29,732 bases of DNA, taken from the NCBI GenBank assembly GCA_002299785.1, contig DBNL01000056.1, forward strand, positions 1 through 29,732, read 5' to 3'. Under the pieces are notes generated by a model, which was not told where the DNA came from, made no database searches, and saw nothing but the letters and a program-made list of their open reading frames with translations. The position numbers and the translations under genes are program-made. This DNA is from Verrucomicrobia bacterium UBA673. Lineage in GTDB: Bacteria > Verrucomicrobiota > Verrucomicrobiia > Limisphaerales > UBA1096. Below, one piece after another: positions 1-10,000 of the stretch (position 1 is its first letter; each line of letters opens with the position of its first letter).

Positions 1-1044
1 CTTGGTCCGTGGAGCGGAAAGTTGTCGAACAGCGGCGAGGCTATCCGGCTGGAAACCGCTTGGGGTGAAACGGTGTTTTCCGTCGCGTACAAGGGAAGCT
101 GGCACCGCCAGACCGATGGCCAAGGGCTATCGCTCGTCCTGCGCGATCCCACCAGCGCAGCGGCTTTGTGGTCGTCAAAAGCTGGCTGGATGCCTGGCCT
201 GTTTCTCGGCGGCTCCCCGGGCAGGGCCGAGAACGAGCTGTCCCCGTTTGAGCCGCCACTGTGGATCAACGAAGTGATGAGCGGCGACAACGGCTGGATC
301 GAACTGTTCAACCCGGCCGGGCAAGCGGTGAACATTGGCGGCTGGTTCCTGAGCAATCGCTCGACGCGCTTGGCCATGTTCCGACTACCAACCGGCCTGG
401 TCGTCCCGCCCGCTGGTTTTCTTGTTCTCGAGGCCAAGCGGCATTACAGCCGGCCGGGCGCTCCCGGGCGTTTTGAAATCACGCGGGAAGGCGGCTCTCT
501 TTTTCTCTCGCAGATTGACAGCGGCTATTTGACCGGCTTGGGAACGATGGCTAGCTTTGCCCGCTTCGAGGGTATCGCGTCCCGTGGTCTGAAACATACA
601 GGAAACAACGACGGCATCATGGTATCCTTCACGATCCCCACCCCTGGTAAGCCTAATGAATCGCAGGCCGACAGCGATTCGGACGGACTGCCGAACGACT
701 GGGAATTGGCGCATGGCCTCGACCCGGAATCCAACGATGGCGGCGCCGACCCGGACGGGGACGGGCTCACTAATCTGCAGGAATTCAATTGTGGTACGAA
801 TCCCCGCGACCAAGCCAGCCGACTTGAGTTGGCGGTGGTTCGCGACAACAACCAGCTGGAACTCCGTTTTCAGGCACAACCCAACCGGACTTACTCCATT
901 GAGTCGTGCGAACAACTTGAACGCGACAAATGGAAAACGATTCGCACCCTGGCCCCGGGGGAGGGTAGCGAGGTGGTAGTGCGCGAACTCATCGGGCGAG
1001 ATCAGACGGCGCACTACTTCCGGCTGCTGGTTTTCCCGGACTGA
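1..1044 (+). CDS. Secreted LTD / calcium-hinge protein, 3' part only
   Basis: The frame is already open at base 1, and the first codons (L-G-P-W-S-G-K-L-S-N-S-G-E) match the middle of a lamin-tail domain, so the true start lies upstream; the TTG at base 22 is not the start. Visible modules: the end of one LTD (about bases 1-240); a second LTD (about 255-600) opening with WINEVMSGDNGWIELFNPAG; an acidic thrombospondin-3-like calcium hinge (about 664-822) with DSDSDGLPNDWE and DPDGDGLTNLQEF; and a C-terminal beta-sandwich-like module ending HYFRLLVFPD. The role is unknown. LTD and calcium-hinge modules in this family are extracellular and structural or adhesive. The stop at 1042-1044 is followed after 12 bases by the next gene, so the two are probably cotranscribed. 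Confidence 0.85.
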   Translation, partial: LGPWSGKLSNSGEAIRLETAWGETVFSVAYKGSWHRQTDGQGLSLVLRDPTSAAALWSSKAGWMPGLFLGGSPGRAENELSPFEPPLWINEVMSGDNGWIELFNPAGQAVNIGGWFLSNRSTRLAMFRLPTGLVVPPAGFLVLEAKRHYSRPGAPGRFEITREGGSLFLSQIDSGYLTGLGTMASFARFEGIASRGLKHTGNNDGIMVSFTIPTPGKPNESQADSDSDGLPNDWELAHGLDPESNDGGADPDGDGLTNLQEFNCGTNPRDQASRLELAVVRDNNQLELRFQAQPNRTYSIESCEQLERDKWKTIRTLAPGEGSEVVVRELIGRDQTAHYFRLLVFPD

Positions 1045-1049
1045 GGGAG
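1045..1049 (+). promoter_or_regulatory. Ribosome binding site of the beta-helix protein
   Basis: GGGAG sits seven bases before the ATG at 1057 and runs directly on from the upstream stop codon. It supports that start and suggests translational coupling of the two genes. It is one of the few recognisable Shine-Dalgarno sites in the window. Confidence 0.55.
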
Positions 1050-1056
1050 TTGTCTT

Positions 1057-4000
1057 ATGCGACCAAATCCACCTGCATCACAATTTTGTTTTGCCTCAGC
1101 GCTGGCGCTCCTGTTGGCTGCGCTTGGCCAAGCGCGGGTGAACGGCGGGATCGTCATCGAGGGAATCTCAGACAAGCAGGTCGCCAATGGCTCCGTCCGC
1201 ATCCGCGTCAACAAAACCGGAAGCACCCCGGCGAAATATTGGCTCGACGGCCAACGCATCCCTGCGAGAACTTGGTTTGACGTGTCCCGCCCCGGCTTTC
1301 ACGAGGTGAACTCGGTCGAGCAACGGACCGGGCCGGAAGGGGAGCAATTCCAATTGGTTCGTTTCGTGATCCAGTCTGCTCGTGGCCAAGCGGAGTGGGC
1401 ACTACCGCCGTGGACACCGCTACCCCCAGTCGCCTCCGGCCAAGCGCTGAACGCGAACGCTGCAGGCACCGTCCGGCTGGAACTGTTCATGCCCACGAGC
1501 TTTCCCGCCGGACTGCCGGTCCCCATGGTTGCCATGATGATGGATTTGCAAAACCGGCGCGTGAACTTCAACGGCCAACTCAAAGGTGAGCACAGCATCG
1601 CAATGAAACGGGGGGTCGGCTCAGGATTGCTGGATCAAGTTGAATCGGAAAAAATTGTCTTAAATGCTGGGTCTTTGTACGCAGACAAAACAATCACCAT
1701 CGGCAATGCCAAGTGGCAGGCAGTGCAAGGCCCCGTCACAAAATCAACGACGTGGAATGAGGGATCCAGAATCCATGTGACCTCCAATTTGACCGTCGCA
1801 AAGAGTGCCACACTCATTATAAAGCAGGGTTGTGTCATCAAGCTCGCGCCGAAGACCGAGGTGACCGTGCTGGGCAAGCTCATAGTCGAAGGGACGAAGG
1901 AAACGCCGGTCGTTTTTTGCCCGGAAACGCCGGACGCGCCGTGGGGCGGGATCACGCTGAAGGGCAGCGCGGCGTCAGCCGAAGCGAGTTGGGCTTTTGT
2001 CACCGGCAGCGGCGGCAACTCGTGGTGGTTTGTGGCCAACAATGTTCCCGGCACGCACCGAAACGAGCAGGCCGCATTTTTCCTCGGCGAAGGGGCCAAG
2101 GGAGCTTTCGCGGACTGCTTTTTTATCGACAACGCCGGGCAGGCATTCCACGGCGAATCCGCCCAACTCACGCTGGATCGTTGTGTGGTGCAGCGGTGCC
2201 AAACCGTTGGACAGTTTAACGGCGGCTCCGTGAAGATCCGTGACAGCGCGCTGCTCGATTTCCCAAGCGACAGCGACACCTATGAGGACGGCGACAATGA
2301 CGCGCTGTATTTCACACTCGGCGAACACGAGATCTCCGGGACGCTCATCGGCTGGTGCAAGGACGACGGCATCGATGCCGGCGGGAATTCGCCGGGCACG
2401 GTGACCGTTTCCGATTGTTGGATTGAGAGCTGCTTTCATGAGGGATTGGCGCTGTCTGGCGCTGACAAAATCGTGCGCGTACTCGACTCGGTCATAATCA
2501 ACTGCGGGCAGGCTGTCGAGGTGGGCTACCTCTCGCCGAATGTCACCCTGGAGCGTTGCCTCCTCACCGGCAACGGGGTCGGCGCGCGCTTTGGCGATAA
2601 TTACGTCGGCAACCACCTCGGTTTTCTTTCCATGACCGGCACCCTTTCCATATTCAATCAAAGGGATGTCTGGGGCATGAGCCGGGATTTGTGGGCGGAA
2701 AAAATCTCCCGAATGAAAATCGAGCACAATTATCTTTCCACGCCCCATGAATCGTTTCCTGACAACTGGATCTGGGAGCCCACCGCACACTCCGGGTTGA
2801 TTTCGCCCTTTTTATCTGAATCCGCGTTTGTGCCCGGCATTGGGTTCAGGGGCTGGGATCGGCTCGTCGGCCCAAACCGGATTTCCGTCGGCCTGAGCCG
2901 GCCCTCGACCCAACCGGTACATGCTCGTTTCAAGGTTCGGATTATGAATAAAAACGGGGAGGACGGCAAAGTAGTTGCAGATGGTAAACTTTTTTTTCAA
3001 GCGGGAGAAACGGCGAAGAGTGTATCGCTGAAAATACCCGACCTTGCGGGGGAAGATGCCTTTAAGGTTGAATTGGTGGAGGTGGTAAACGGTGAATTGT
3101 CCGGCCCAAAGTCCGTGCTTTTCCAAGCACAGAAAACAGGGACATCCAAAACTTGGATTGCGGCAAAATCAGGCCAATGGAAGTGGCTCAAGGGCATAAA
3201 GGAGGCCTCGGAGCCAAGGAATGAATGGCAAAAACAGGACTTCAGCGACGCCCCATGGACAACCGGCACCGCCCCCTTCGGCTACGGCCGGGAGGGTGTC
3301 CAAACCGCGCTGAACGACATGCGTAGCAATTACACCACCGTCTATTTACGACATGAGATTGAACTGGACTCGCCGGACTCCATTGGTTCGTTGCAGTTTC
3401 ACACAACGTACGATGACGGCTTTGCCATTTGGATCAACGAATTCGAACTGGCCCGCATCGGGCTACCGACAGGTGAACTGCCGTTCAACGGCAGGGCCAG
3501 CGAATCGGATTTCGCACCGAGGGAGTGGAGTGCTGTCATCCCGGCAGCGAAAATCCCGTCGCTTACGACCGGAAAAAACATTGTGGCAGTTCACCTGTTC
3601 AACACGCGCCCGGACAGCACCGACCTGTTTTTCGACCTGTCGCTCACCTCAAGCCAATCTACAGATGCCGACGCGGACAAGCTCCCCGACGAATGGGAGC
3701 AGCGCGTGGTCCGTGCCAAGCCCGAGGATGCCGTGTCGAATATCGCTGATGTCCTGCCAAGCGATGATTTTGACGGAGACGGCTTGGCCAACCGCTGGGA
3801 ATTAGCAGCGGGAACGGATCCGGTGAACCCGTTCAGCGCGATCCGGCTCAAGGCGGAGCGCGGCCTCGATGGAACCCCCCAACTCCAGTGGCAAGCCAAG
3901 CCCCATCGGGTGTACCAACTTCAGGGCAAAAGCCGCTTGGCCGCCGACATGCCTTGGGAAACGTTGCAGCAGTTCCAGCCGATTTTCGCCCCGCCCGGGG

Positions 4001-4077
4001 AAAACAGGGTGACCCCCTTGGATCAATTTCAATCGCGGTCAGGTTTTTTCAGGTTGCGTCTCGTGGGAGATCAGTAG
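1057..4077 (+). CDS. Secreted right-handed beta-helix protein with Calx-beta-like and calcium-hinge modules
   Basis: 1006 residues. An N-terminal signal peptide (hydrophobic run ALALLLAAL, likely cleavage after GQA near residue 26) sends it across the inner membrane. Residues about 248-515 form a parallel beta-helix: repeated short strands with Asn/Asp/Cys turns, such as VTVSDCWIESC and VTLERCLLTGNGVGA. A Calx-beta-like module follows at about 602-692, then a jelly-roll-like module at about 699-865 (YLRHEIELDSPD, TTYDDGFAIWINEFEL). A calcium hinge (DADADKLPDEWE, DDFDGDGLANRWE) lies at about 868-925, and the shared C-terminal module ends GFFRLRLVGDQ. Beta-helices often bind or cleave polysaccharide, but I see no recognisable catalytic set, so a binding or structural role is as likely. 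It lies between two LTD genes in one apparent operon. GC falls locally near 1630-1830 and 2940-3230. Confidence 0.85.
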   Translation: MRPNPPASQFCFASALALLLAALGQARVNGGIVIEGISDKQVANGSVRIRVNKTGSTPAKYWLDGQRIPARTWFDVSRPGFHEVNSVEQRTGPEGEQFQLVRFVIQSARGQAEWALPPWTPLPPVASGQALNANAAGTVRLELFMPTSFPAGLPVPMVAMMMDLQNRRVNFNGQLKGEHSIAMKRGVGSGLLDQVESEKIVLNAGSLYADKTITIGNAKWQAVQGPVTKSTTWNEGSRIHVTSNLTVAKSATLIIKQGCVIKLAPKTEVTVLGKLIVEGTKETPVVFCPETPDAPWGGITLKGSAASAEASWAFVTGSGGNSWWFVANNVPGTHRNEQAAFFLGEGAKGAFADCFFIDNAGQAFHGESAQLTLDRCVVQRCQTVGQFNGGSVKIRDSALLDFPSDSDTYEDGDNDALYFTLGEHEISGTLIGWCKDDGIDAGGNSPGTVTVSDCWIESCFHEGLALSGADKIVRVLDSVIINCGQAVEVGYLSPNVTLERCLLTGNGVGARFGDNYVGNHLGFLSMTGTLSIFNQRDVWGMSRDLWAEKISRMKIEHNYLSTPHESFPDNWIWEPTAHSGLISPFLSESAFVPGIGFRGWDRLVGPNRISVGLSRPSTQPVHARFKVRIMNKNGEDGKVVADGKLFFQAGETAKSVSLKIPDLAGEDAFKVELVEVVNGELSGPKSVLFQAQKTGTSKTWIAAKSGQWKWLKGIKEASEPRNEWQKQDFSDAPWTTGTAPFGYGREGVQTALNDMRSNYTTVYLRHEIELDSPDSIGSLQFHTTYDDGFAIWINEFELARIGLPTGELPFNGRASESDFAPREWSAVIPAAKIPSLTTGKNIVAVHLFNTRPDSTDLFFDLSLTSSQSTDADADKLPDEWEQRVVRAKPEDAVSNIADVLPSDDFDGDGLANRWELAAGTDPVNPFSAIRLKAERGLDGTPQLQWQAKPHRVYQLQGKSRLAADMPWETLQQFQPIFAPPGENRVTPLDQFQSRSGFFRLRLVGDQ
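1120..1135. repeat. Iterated palindrome, 16-bp copy
   Basis: GCGCTTGGCCAAGCGC is a perfect inverted repeat. It lies in the signal peptide of the beta-helix protein and is read as A-L-G-Q-A, so it supplies the probable cleavage site. It belongs to the TTGGCCAA family described under findings. Confidence 0.8.
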
Positions 4078-4086
4078 CGACACGGC

Positions 4087-7000
4087 ATGGAAATATTTTA
4101 TCAAACAAAACTGGGAACCGGTCTGCACGCCGTGCCGTTGAACACTCGCTTGGCCAAGCGGGCCGTGCTGGCTACCGCTGGCTGGATTGCCGCTTGGCCG
4201 TTGTTCGCTGGTGTGGTGATCAATGAAATCCATTATCACCCCACGTCCGAGGATGTCCGCGAGGAGTTTGTGGAACTCCACAACACCGGCGATCAAGCGG
4301 TCAACCTTGAGAACTGGTCCCTGCGCCGCGGAGTGCGGTTTAAATTCCCAAAAGTAACCGTGCCGCCGCATGGCTATCTCGTCGTTGCGGCAGACGCGGC
4401 CGTCTTCGCAGCCAAGCACCCCGGCGTACAACCGATCGTTGGCGGATGGGATGGCGTGCTGAGCAACCGGGGAGAGACGCTCCGGCTGGAGAATGCCAAC
4501 GGCAAAACGATCGACTCCGTTTCGTACGCCGATGAGGGAGAGTGGGCCGTCCGGCAGCGAGGGCTGCCCCACTACAAACACCTCGGATGGGATTGGCTGG
4601 CGGAACATGACGGCGGAGGCAAATCCCTCGAGCTTGTGAACCCAGGCCTCTCAAACAAGCACGGGCAAAACTGGGCGGCCAGCACCGTGGAGGAGGGCAC
4701 GCCGGGGGAGGCCAATTCCGTGTTTGACTCGGATACAGCGCCGATGATTCTCGAGGTCCGCCACTCCCCCGTTGTGCCGCAATCCTCGAGCCGGGTGCAC
4801 ATCACCGCGAGACTGGTTGACGAACAGAAAACCGGACTGACCGCCGATCTGTTTTACCGGCCGGACTCGGCGAAGGATTACCAAGTGGTGTCCCTGCTCG
4901 ATGATGGGGCGCACGGGGATGGACTGGCCGGTGACGGTTTGTTTGGCCAATCCATCCCGGCGTTTCCGGATGGGACGGTCGTTGAGTTTTATATCCGTGC
5001 AAGGGATGCGCAGAACCACTCCAGGACTTACCCGGCGGTTTCCGTCCCGGAGGACACTACCCGTGCGAACCTGCTTTACCAGGTGGATGACTCGACTGCG
5101 AACGACTCCCTTCCCTTTTACCGGATCATCATGACACAAACGGAAATGGACTACTTCCTCAAGATGGTGAACAACTCAACCGGCCGCTTCAGCGACGCGC
5201 GAATGAATGCCACTTTCGTCTCCCGGATGAGCGGCAAACAGGAAATCCGCTACCTTGCGGATATCCGAAACCGCGGTAACGGGAGCCGCTGGAAAACACC
5301 AAACAACTTCAGGGTGGATTTCCCCAGTGACGCCCCCTGGCACGACGTCGAAAAAATCAACCTCAACGCGCAGCATCCGCACATCCAGCTTCTCGGCAGC
5401 GCACTGTGCCAGCAGGCGGGTGTAATGATGGCTCGCTCGCGTCTGGTTCGCGTCCGCCTGAACGGCGCCGACTCCGCCGTGGCCGGATACCCCATGTACG
5501 GAATGTACGCACACAACGACGTGGTGGATAGCGACTTTGCGGATTTCCACAACCTGGGCCCCGTGAACATTTACCGCACGGTGCGAACCGGAACCATGGA
5601 GGCCGACTTCGCCTACTTGGGCGAAAACACCGATCCGTACCGGCATGTTTATTTCAAAGAAACCAACGCCGCAGAGGACGACTGGCGGGACTTGATCCAA
5701 CTTTGTCAACTCCTGACGGAAACCCCGGACGATGAGTTCGTCGCCTCCGTTGAGGAATCGCTCGACGTGGACAACTGGCTGCGCTTTTTTGCCATAAACA
5801 CTTTTTTCGACAACCGCGAAACCGGATTAGGCAACGGGATCGGGGACGACTTCATCCATTTCAGGGACTTGTCCAGCAACCGGCATGTCCTTGCCCCGTA
5901 CGACCTTGACACCATCCTTGGCCGAGGGGACACAGCCGGAGATCCCACGGCCGGACTTTTCCGAGCCGCCAAGCCGGCAAATGTCAGTGGGCACTTGACC
6001 CAGCCGGCCCAAGTGGCCCGTTTCCTGAAACACCCGGCGTTCGTGCAGCGTTACTTCGCCGAATTGCAGAGGCAGGCAGACACCGTTTTTTCGGAGGATC
6101 AATTTTCCGCTTTCGTCGAGCATGTGCTCGGAGGCTTGGCGGATGAATCGGAAATCCAGAGGTTGAAAAGTTTTGCTGCGGCCCGGCGCGAGTTCATCCT
6201 GTCGGAAATACCAGAGGCGCTGACTCTCTCGACCGCCCTCCCGGTCAAGCTGGGGCTTCGCATATCGGAGACCCCTTGGGTCGCCCTAGAGGGCCGCGCA
6301 AACGCCCTGGCCACTAGCTCTGTCACGGTGAATGGGATCCCGGCAGTCTGGTCGGCTTGGGAGGCCAGGTGGACGGCTGATGCCGTCGCGTTGCAGCCGG
6401 GGCTGAATCACCTCTCCGTGAGAGCCTTCGATGCGAGCCACGCCGAATTGGATCACCTCGAGTTCACGGTCTGGCACGAGACCGGAGCACACCAGTCGGT
6501 CAACGCGAATATCACGACAGACACGGTGCTGTCCGCCGCCGATGGGCCGTGGTTTTTCCCCGGCAAAACGATCGTTCAAAAAAAGGCGGCTCTCTCGATC
6601 GAGGCCGGGACCATGGTTTATTTCGGAGAGGGGGCCCAACTCGAGGTTCGGGGCCGATTGACGATCAGCGGAGACCCTGACAGGCTGGCCACTCTAACCA
6701 CTCCCCCCGGCTCGAGTCATCGGTGGAACGGGATTCGGTGGATCGACTCCACCCAGCCAAACAGGCTGGCTCACGTTAACATTTCATCCGTCGCTTCCGA
6801 CACCGCCGCTGTGCAGGCCGAAAGCTCCCGGCTCGAGTTGTCCAATGTTGCCTTCCGAGACCTGCTCGGCACGGCGATCGAGTTTTCCAACTCCGCACTG
6901 GTGACGAGCGCTTGTTCGTTCGAGGCGTCCACGATAGAAGCCGGGACAGCGGTGCCCATCGTGACCGGAAGCGGCCTCGCCGGCGACGATCATGTCGTCT

Positions 7001-10000
7001 TTCGCGGTAACCACTTTCCCGCAACCGACCGGGCGGCCCCAGTTTTTGTGTTCGATGGCCAAGGCCAACTAGGCGCTTGGCTGGAGTTGCGTGGCAACCG
7101 GTTTTGGGGAGGTCCCCGGGAGGCGGTCGAGTTGTCCGGTTGTAACAGCTTCCTGTGGGAAAACAGGTTCCAGAATTTCCGCCACCCGGAATCACCGGCC
7201 AAACGGACGGCGACAGTTTCAATCAGCGGCACCTCGGCTGGCGCTCGGACAAGCGCAGTGCTGGCGCGCAACCACCTTGGCCAGGCGGACGTCGCTGTGC
7301 GCCTCGTGGGCCGCGTGTCACTGGAGGCTCACAATAACCGATTCTCGGAATGCGCCATCAGCGTTGCCGAGTTCATCGAGTTTCCCGATGACGGCAGAAA
7401 TGACTGGATGAACAACCTCTTCGACCGTTGCACGGCCCTGTTCCTGCCCGATACGACTGGCGACGTCACGCACGGCTTGTTCGCACAGACGCCTTTCCAG
7501 CCGGGCGAGGGAAATATCGAGGCCATTCCCGCTGCAGCCGCCGGGATGGGGTTGTTGGGTGGCGACATTGGCCCTGTGGGCGGGCGGCTTCTTCTGGCCG
7601 GTGCGCCGGTCTCCCCCACACCCAACCGGGATAAGGCGATCACCGTCTGGGGGCCGGGCTTGTCCCATTACCGCCACCGGGTGGACGGCAGCGAATTTGG
7701 CGCGCCGAAACCAATCGCCGAGCCGCTCCTTCTCTCCATCGCGGCGGAGGGGCAGCACACGCTTGAGATCATTGGGCGAGACGCCGCCGGTGAGTGGATG
7801 TCCTTGCCGCATGTAATGACGTGGGAGGTCTCCGGAGAAGCGTCGCCGCTGCTGATCAGCGAGGTCATGGCGGTGGGCGGCGACTGGGTCGAGATCCGCA
7901 ACCGCAGCCACTTCAGCGTGAATCTTTCCGGCATGAGCCTCACGGACGACCCCGACTCGCCTGCAAAGTTTGTATTCCCCGAGGGTGCAGAACTTGATGC
8001 CGGCGAGTTGCTGGTCGTTGCCGCGGAGAACCGAGAGGCACCCGGCTGGAGCCTTGGTTTTTCACTGGGCGACAGCGGCGAATCGGTCGTGCTGTTTGAC
8101 CTGCCTGCGCGGGGAGGCCGGTTGCTGGATGCTGTAGTGTTCGGACCACAAATTCCCAGCCACTCCATCGCCCGCCTTCCGGGTGGCTGGGCGCTGGCAT
8201 CCCCCACTCCCGGCAAACCCAACCGGCCTACCCCGATCGGAACCAGCTCGGCCCTCAGGATCAACGAGTGGCTGGCTAAGGGCGCCGGCCCCGGCAACGA
8301 CGATTTCGTAGAACTGTTCAACAACTCACCCCTGCCCGTGGCGTTGCGGGATTTGTCCCTCACCGACCGACCCCTGTGGCAGACGAGCCACCAGTTGTTT
8401 CCCCCCCTCTCCTTCATCTCCGCCGGGAAGGCCTTGGCCTTCCAGGCCAGCGTTGGGGTGCAGCGGCTCGGGTTTCAACTATCCTCCGATCAGGGGCTGA
8501 TCGCGTTGTTTGACGCCGATGGAGAGCTAATCGATCAGGTCTGGTACGCCCCGCAAATGCCGGGCTCGTCCATGGGCCGCATGCCCGACGGGGCCGACGC
8601 GATCGAGGCGTTGCTGCTCCCCAGCCCCGGCTCGCTCAACCCAAAAAAGTCGGTCATCAACCCGGTGCCAACCGAGTTAACCCTCATCGAGATGGCAAGC
8701 CAATGGAGCTACCATCAGGCCGCCGACGCGCCGACGGCGGCCTGGCTTGAGCCCGGCTTTGACGATGCCGCTTGGCCAAGCGGCAAGGCGCTCCTGGCCA
8801 AAGAGTCCAGCCCGATGCCGGTTCCGTTGAACACTCCGCTCGCGCTTGGCCCGAGGACGTTTTATTTCCGCACCCGATTTGAGTGGAATGGGGAAGCTCC
8901 GCTGACCCGTCTGCAGCTTTGGGCGGTGGTCGATGACGGCGCGATTCTCTATCTCAACGGCAAAGAGGCACTACGGCTTGGCATGCCCCCGGACATCGCG
9001 CCGCACCACGAAATGTTGGCCAGCAGAAACATCATCAATGCCACGCTAGAGGGGCCGTTCACGATTGACACCGCACTGCTCAAGCCGGGCGAAAATCTGC
9101 TCGCCGCTGAGGTGCACCAAGTCAGCGGAAACAGCAGCGACATCGTGTTTGGCCTGCGGCTCGAGGCAAAAACTGCGTCGGCCGGCGGGGCTCCGGGACT
9201 CGTCATCAGCGAACTGCTGGCCGACAACCGCTCCTTCATGAGCGCGCGCGGCGGCTATCACGATTGGGTGGAACTTTACAACCCGCACCCCGTCCCCATC
9301 AACCTGTCCGGCATGGGACTGAGCGACTCCTCTGATTCCCCCCACCGCTTCGTTTTTCCTGAGGGCAGCGTCATCGCTTCCGGCGGCTACGCCGTAGTAG
9401 AGTGCAATTCCGACACACCGGCTTCCGCCGCCAACACCGGCTTTGGCCTCAAAGCATCCGGCGACGCGATTTACCTGCACGATGCACAGGCGCGCGGCGG
9501 GATGCTGCTCGACGGCATCGTATTCGGTTTCCAATCCCCAGACTTGGCGCTCGGTCGCAACCTCCTGGCCGCCGGCGTGTGGTCGCCCGGTGAACCGACC
9601 CCGGGAGCCGCCAACAAACCGCTCTCCACCGGCGACCCCGCACAACTCCGCATCAACGAATGGATGGCCAATCCACAAAAGGGAGATGACTGGTTTGAGC
9701 TCCACAACCCAACCGGCCAACCGATCGCCCTTGGCGGATTCTTCCTCTCCGATGACTCCACCAAACCGACAATTCATCGCCTGCCCGCCCACTGCTTCAT
9801 CGGCGGCGGCTATTTTGCATTCCAAAAAATCATTGCTGATGCCCGTGCCAGGCGCGGTGCCGACCACACCTCATTCAAGCTTCGCGCCAGCGGAGAAAGC
9901 ATCGCCCTCAGCGATCCCGACGGCCGCCTGATTGACGAAGTGGCGTTCAGCCGCCAATCCCAGGCTGTCTCAGAGGGACGCTTCCCCGATGGGGCCGACA

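Noticed and set aside
1975..2790. Minus-strand open frame of 271 codons opposite the beta-helix
   Set aside because: Shadow of the beta-helix gene; no binding site, no motif, Arg/Val/Ala-rich as antisense frames of GC-rich genes usually are.
9046..9867. Minus-strand open frame of 273 codons
   Set aside because: Shadow of the LTD modules of the giant CotH gene; no independent support.
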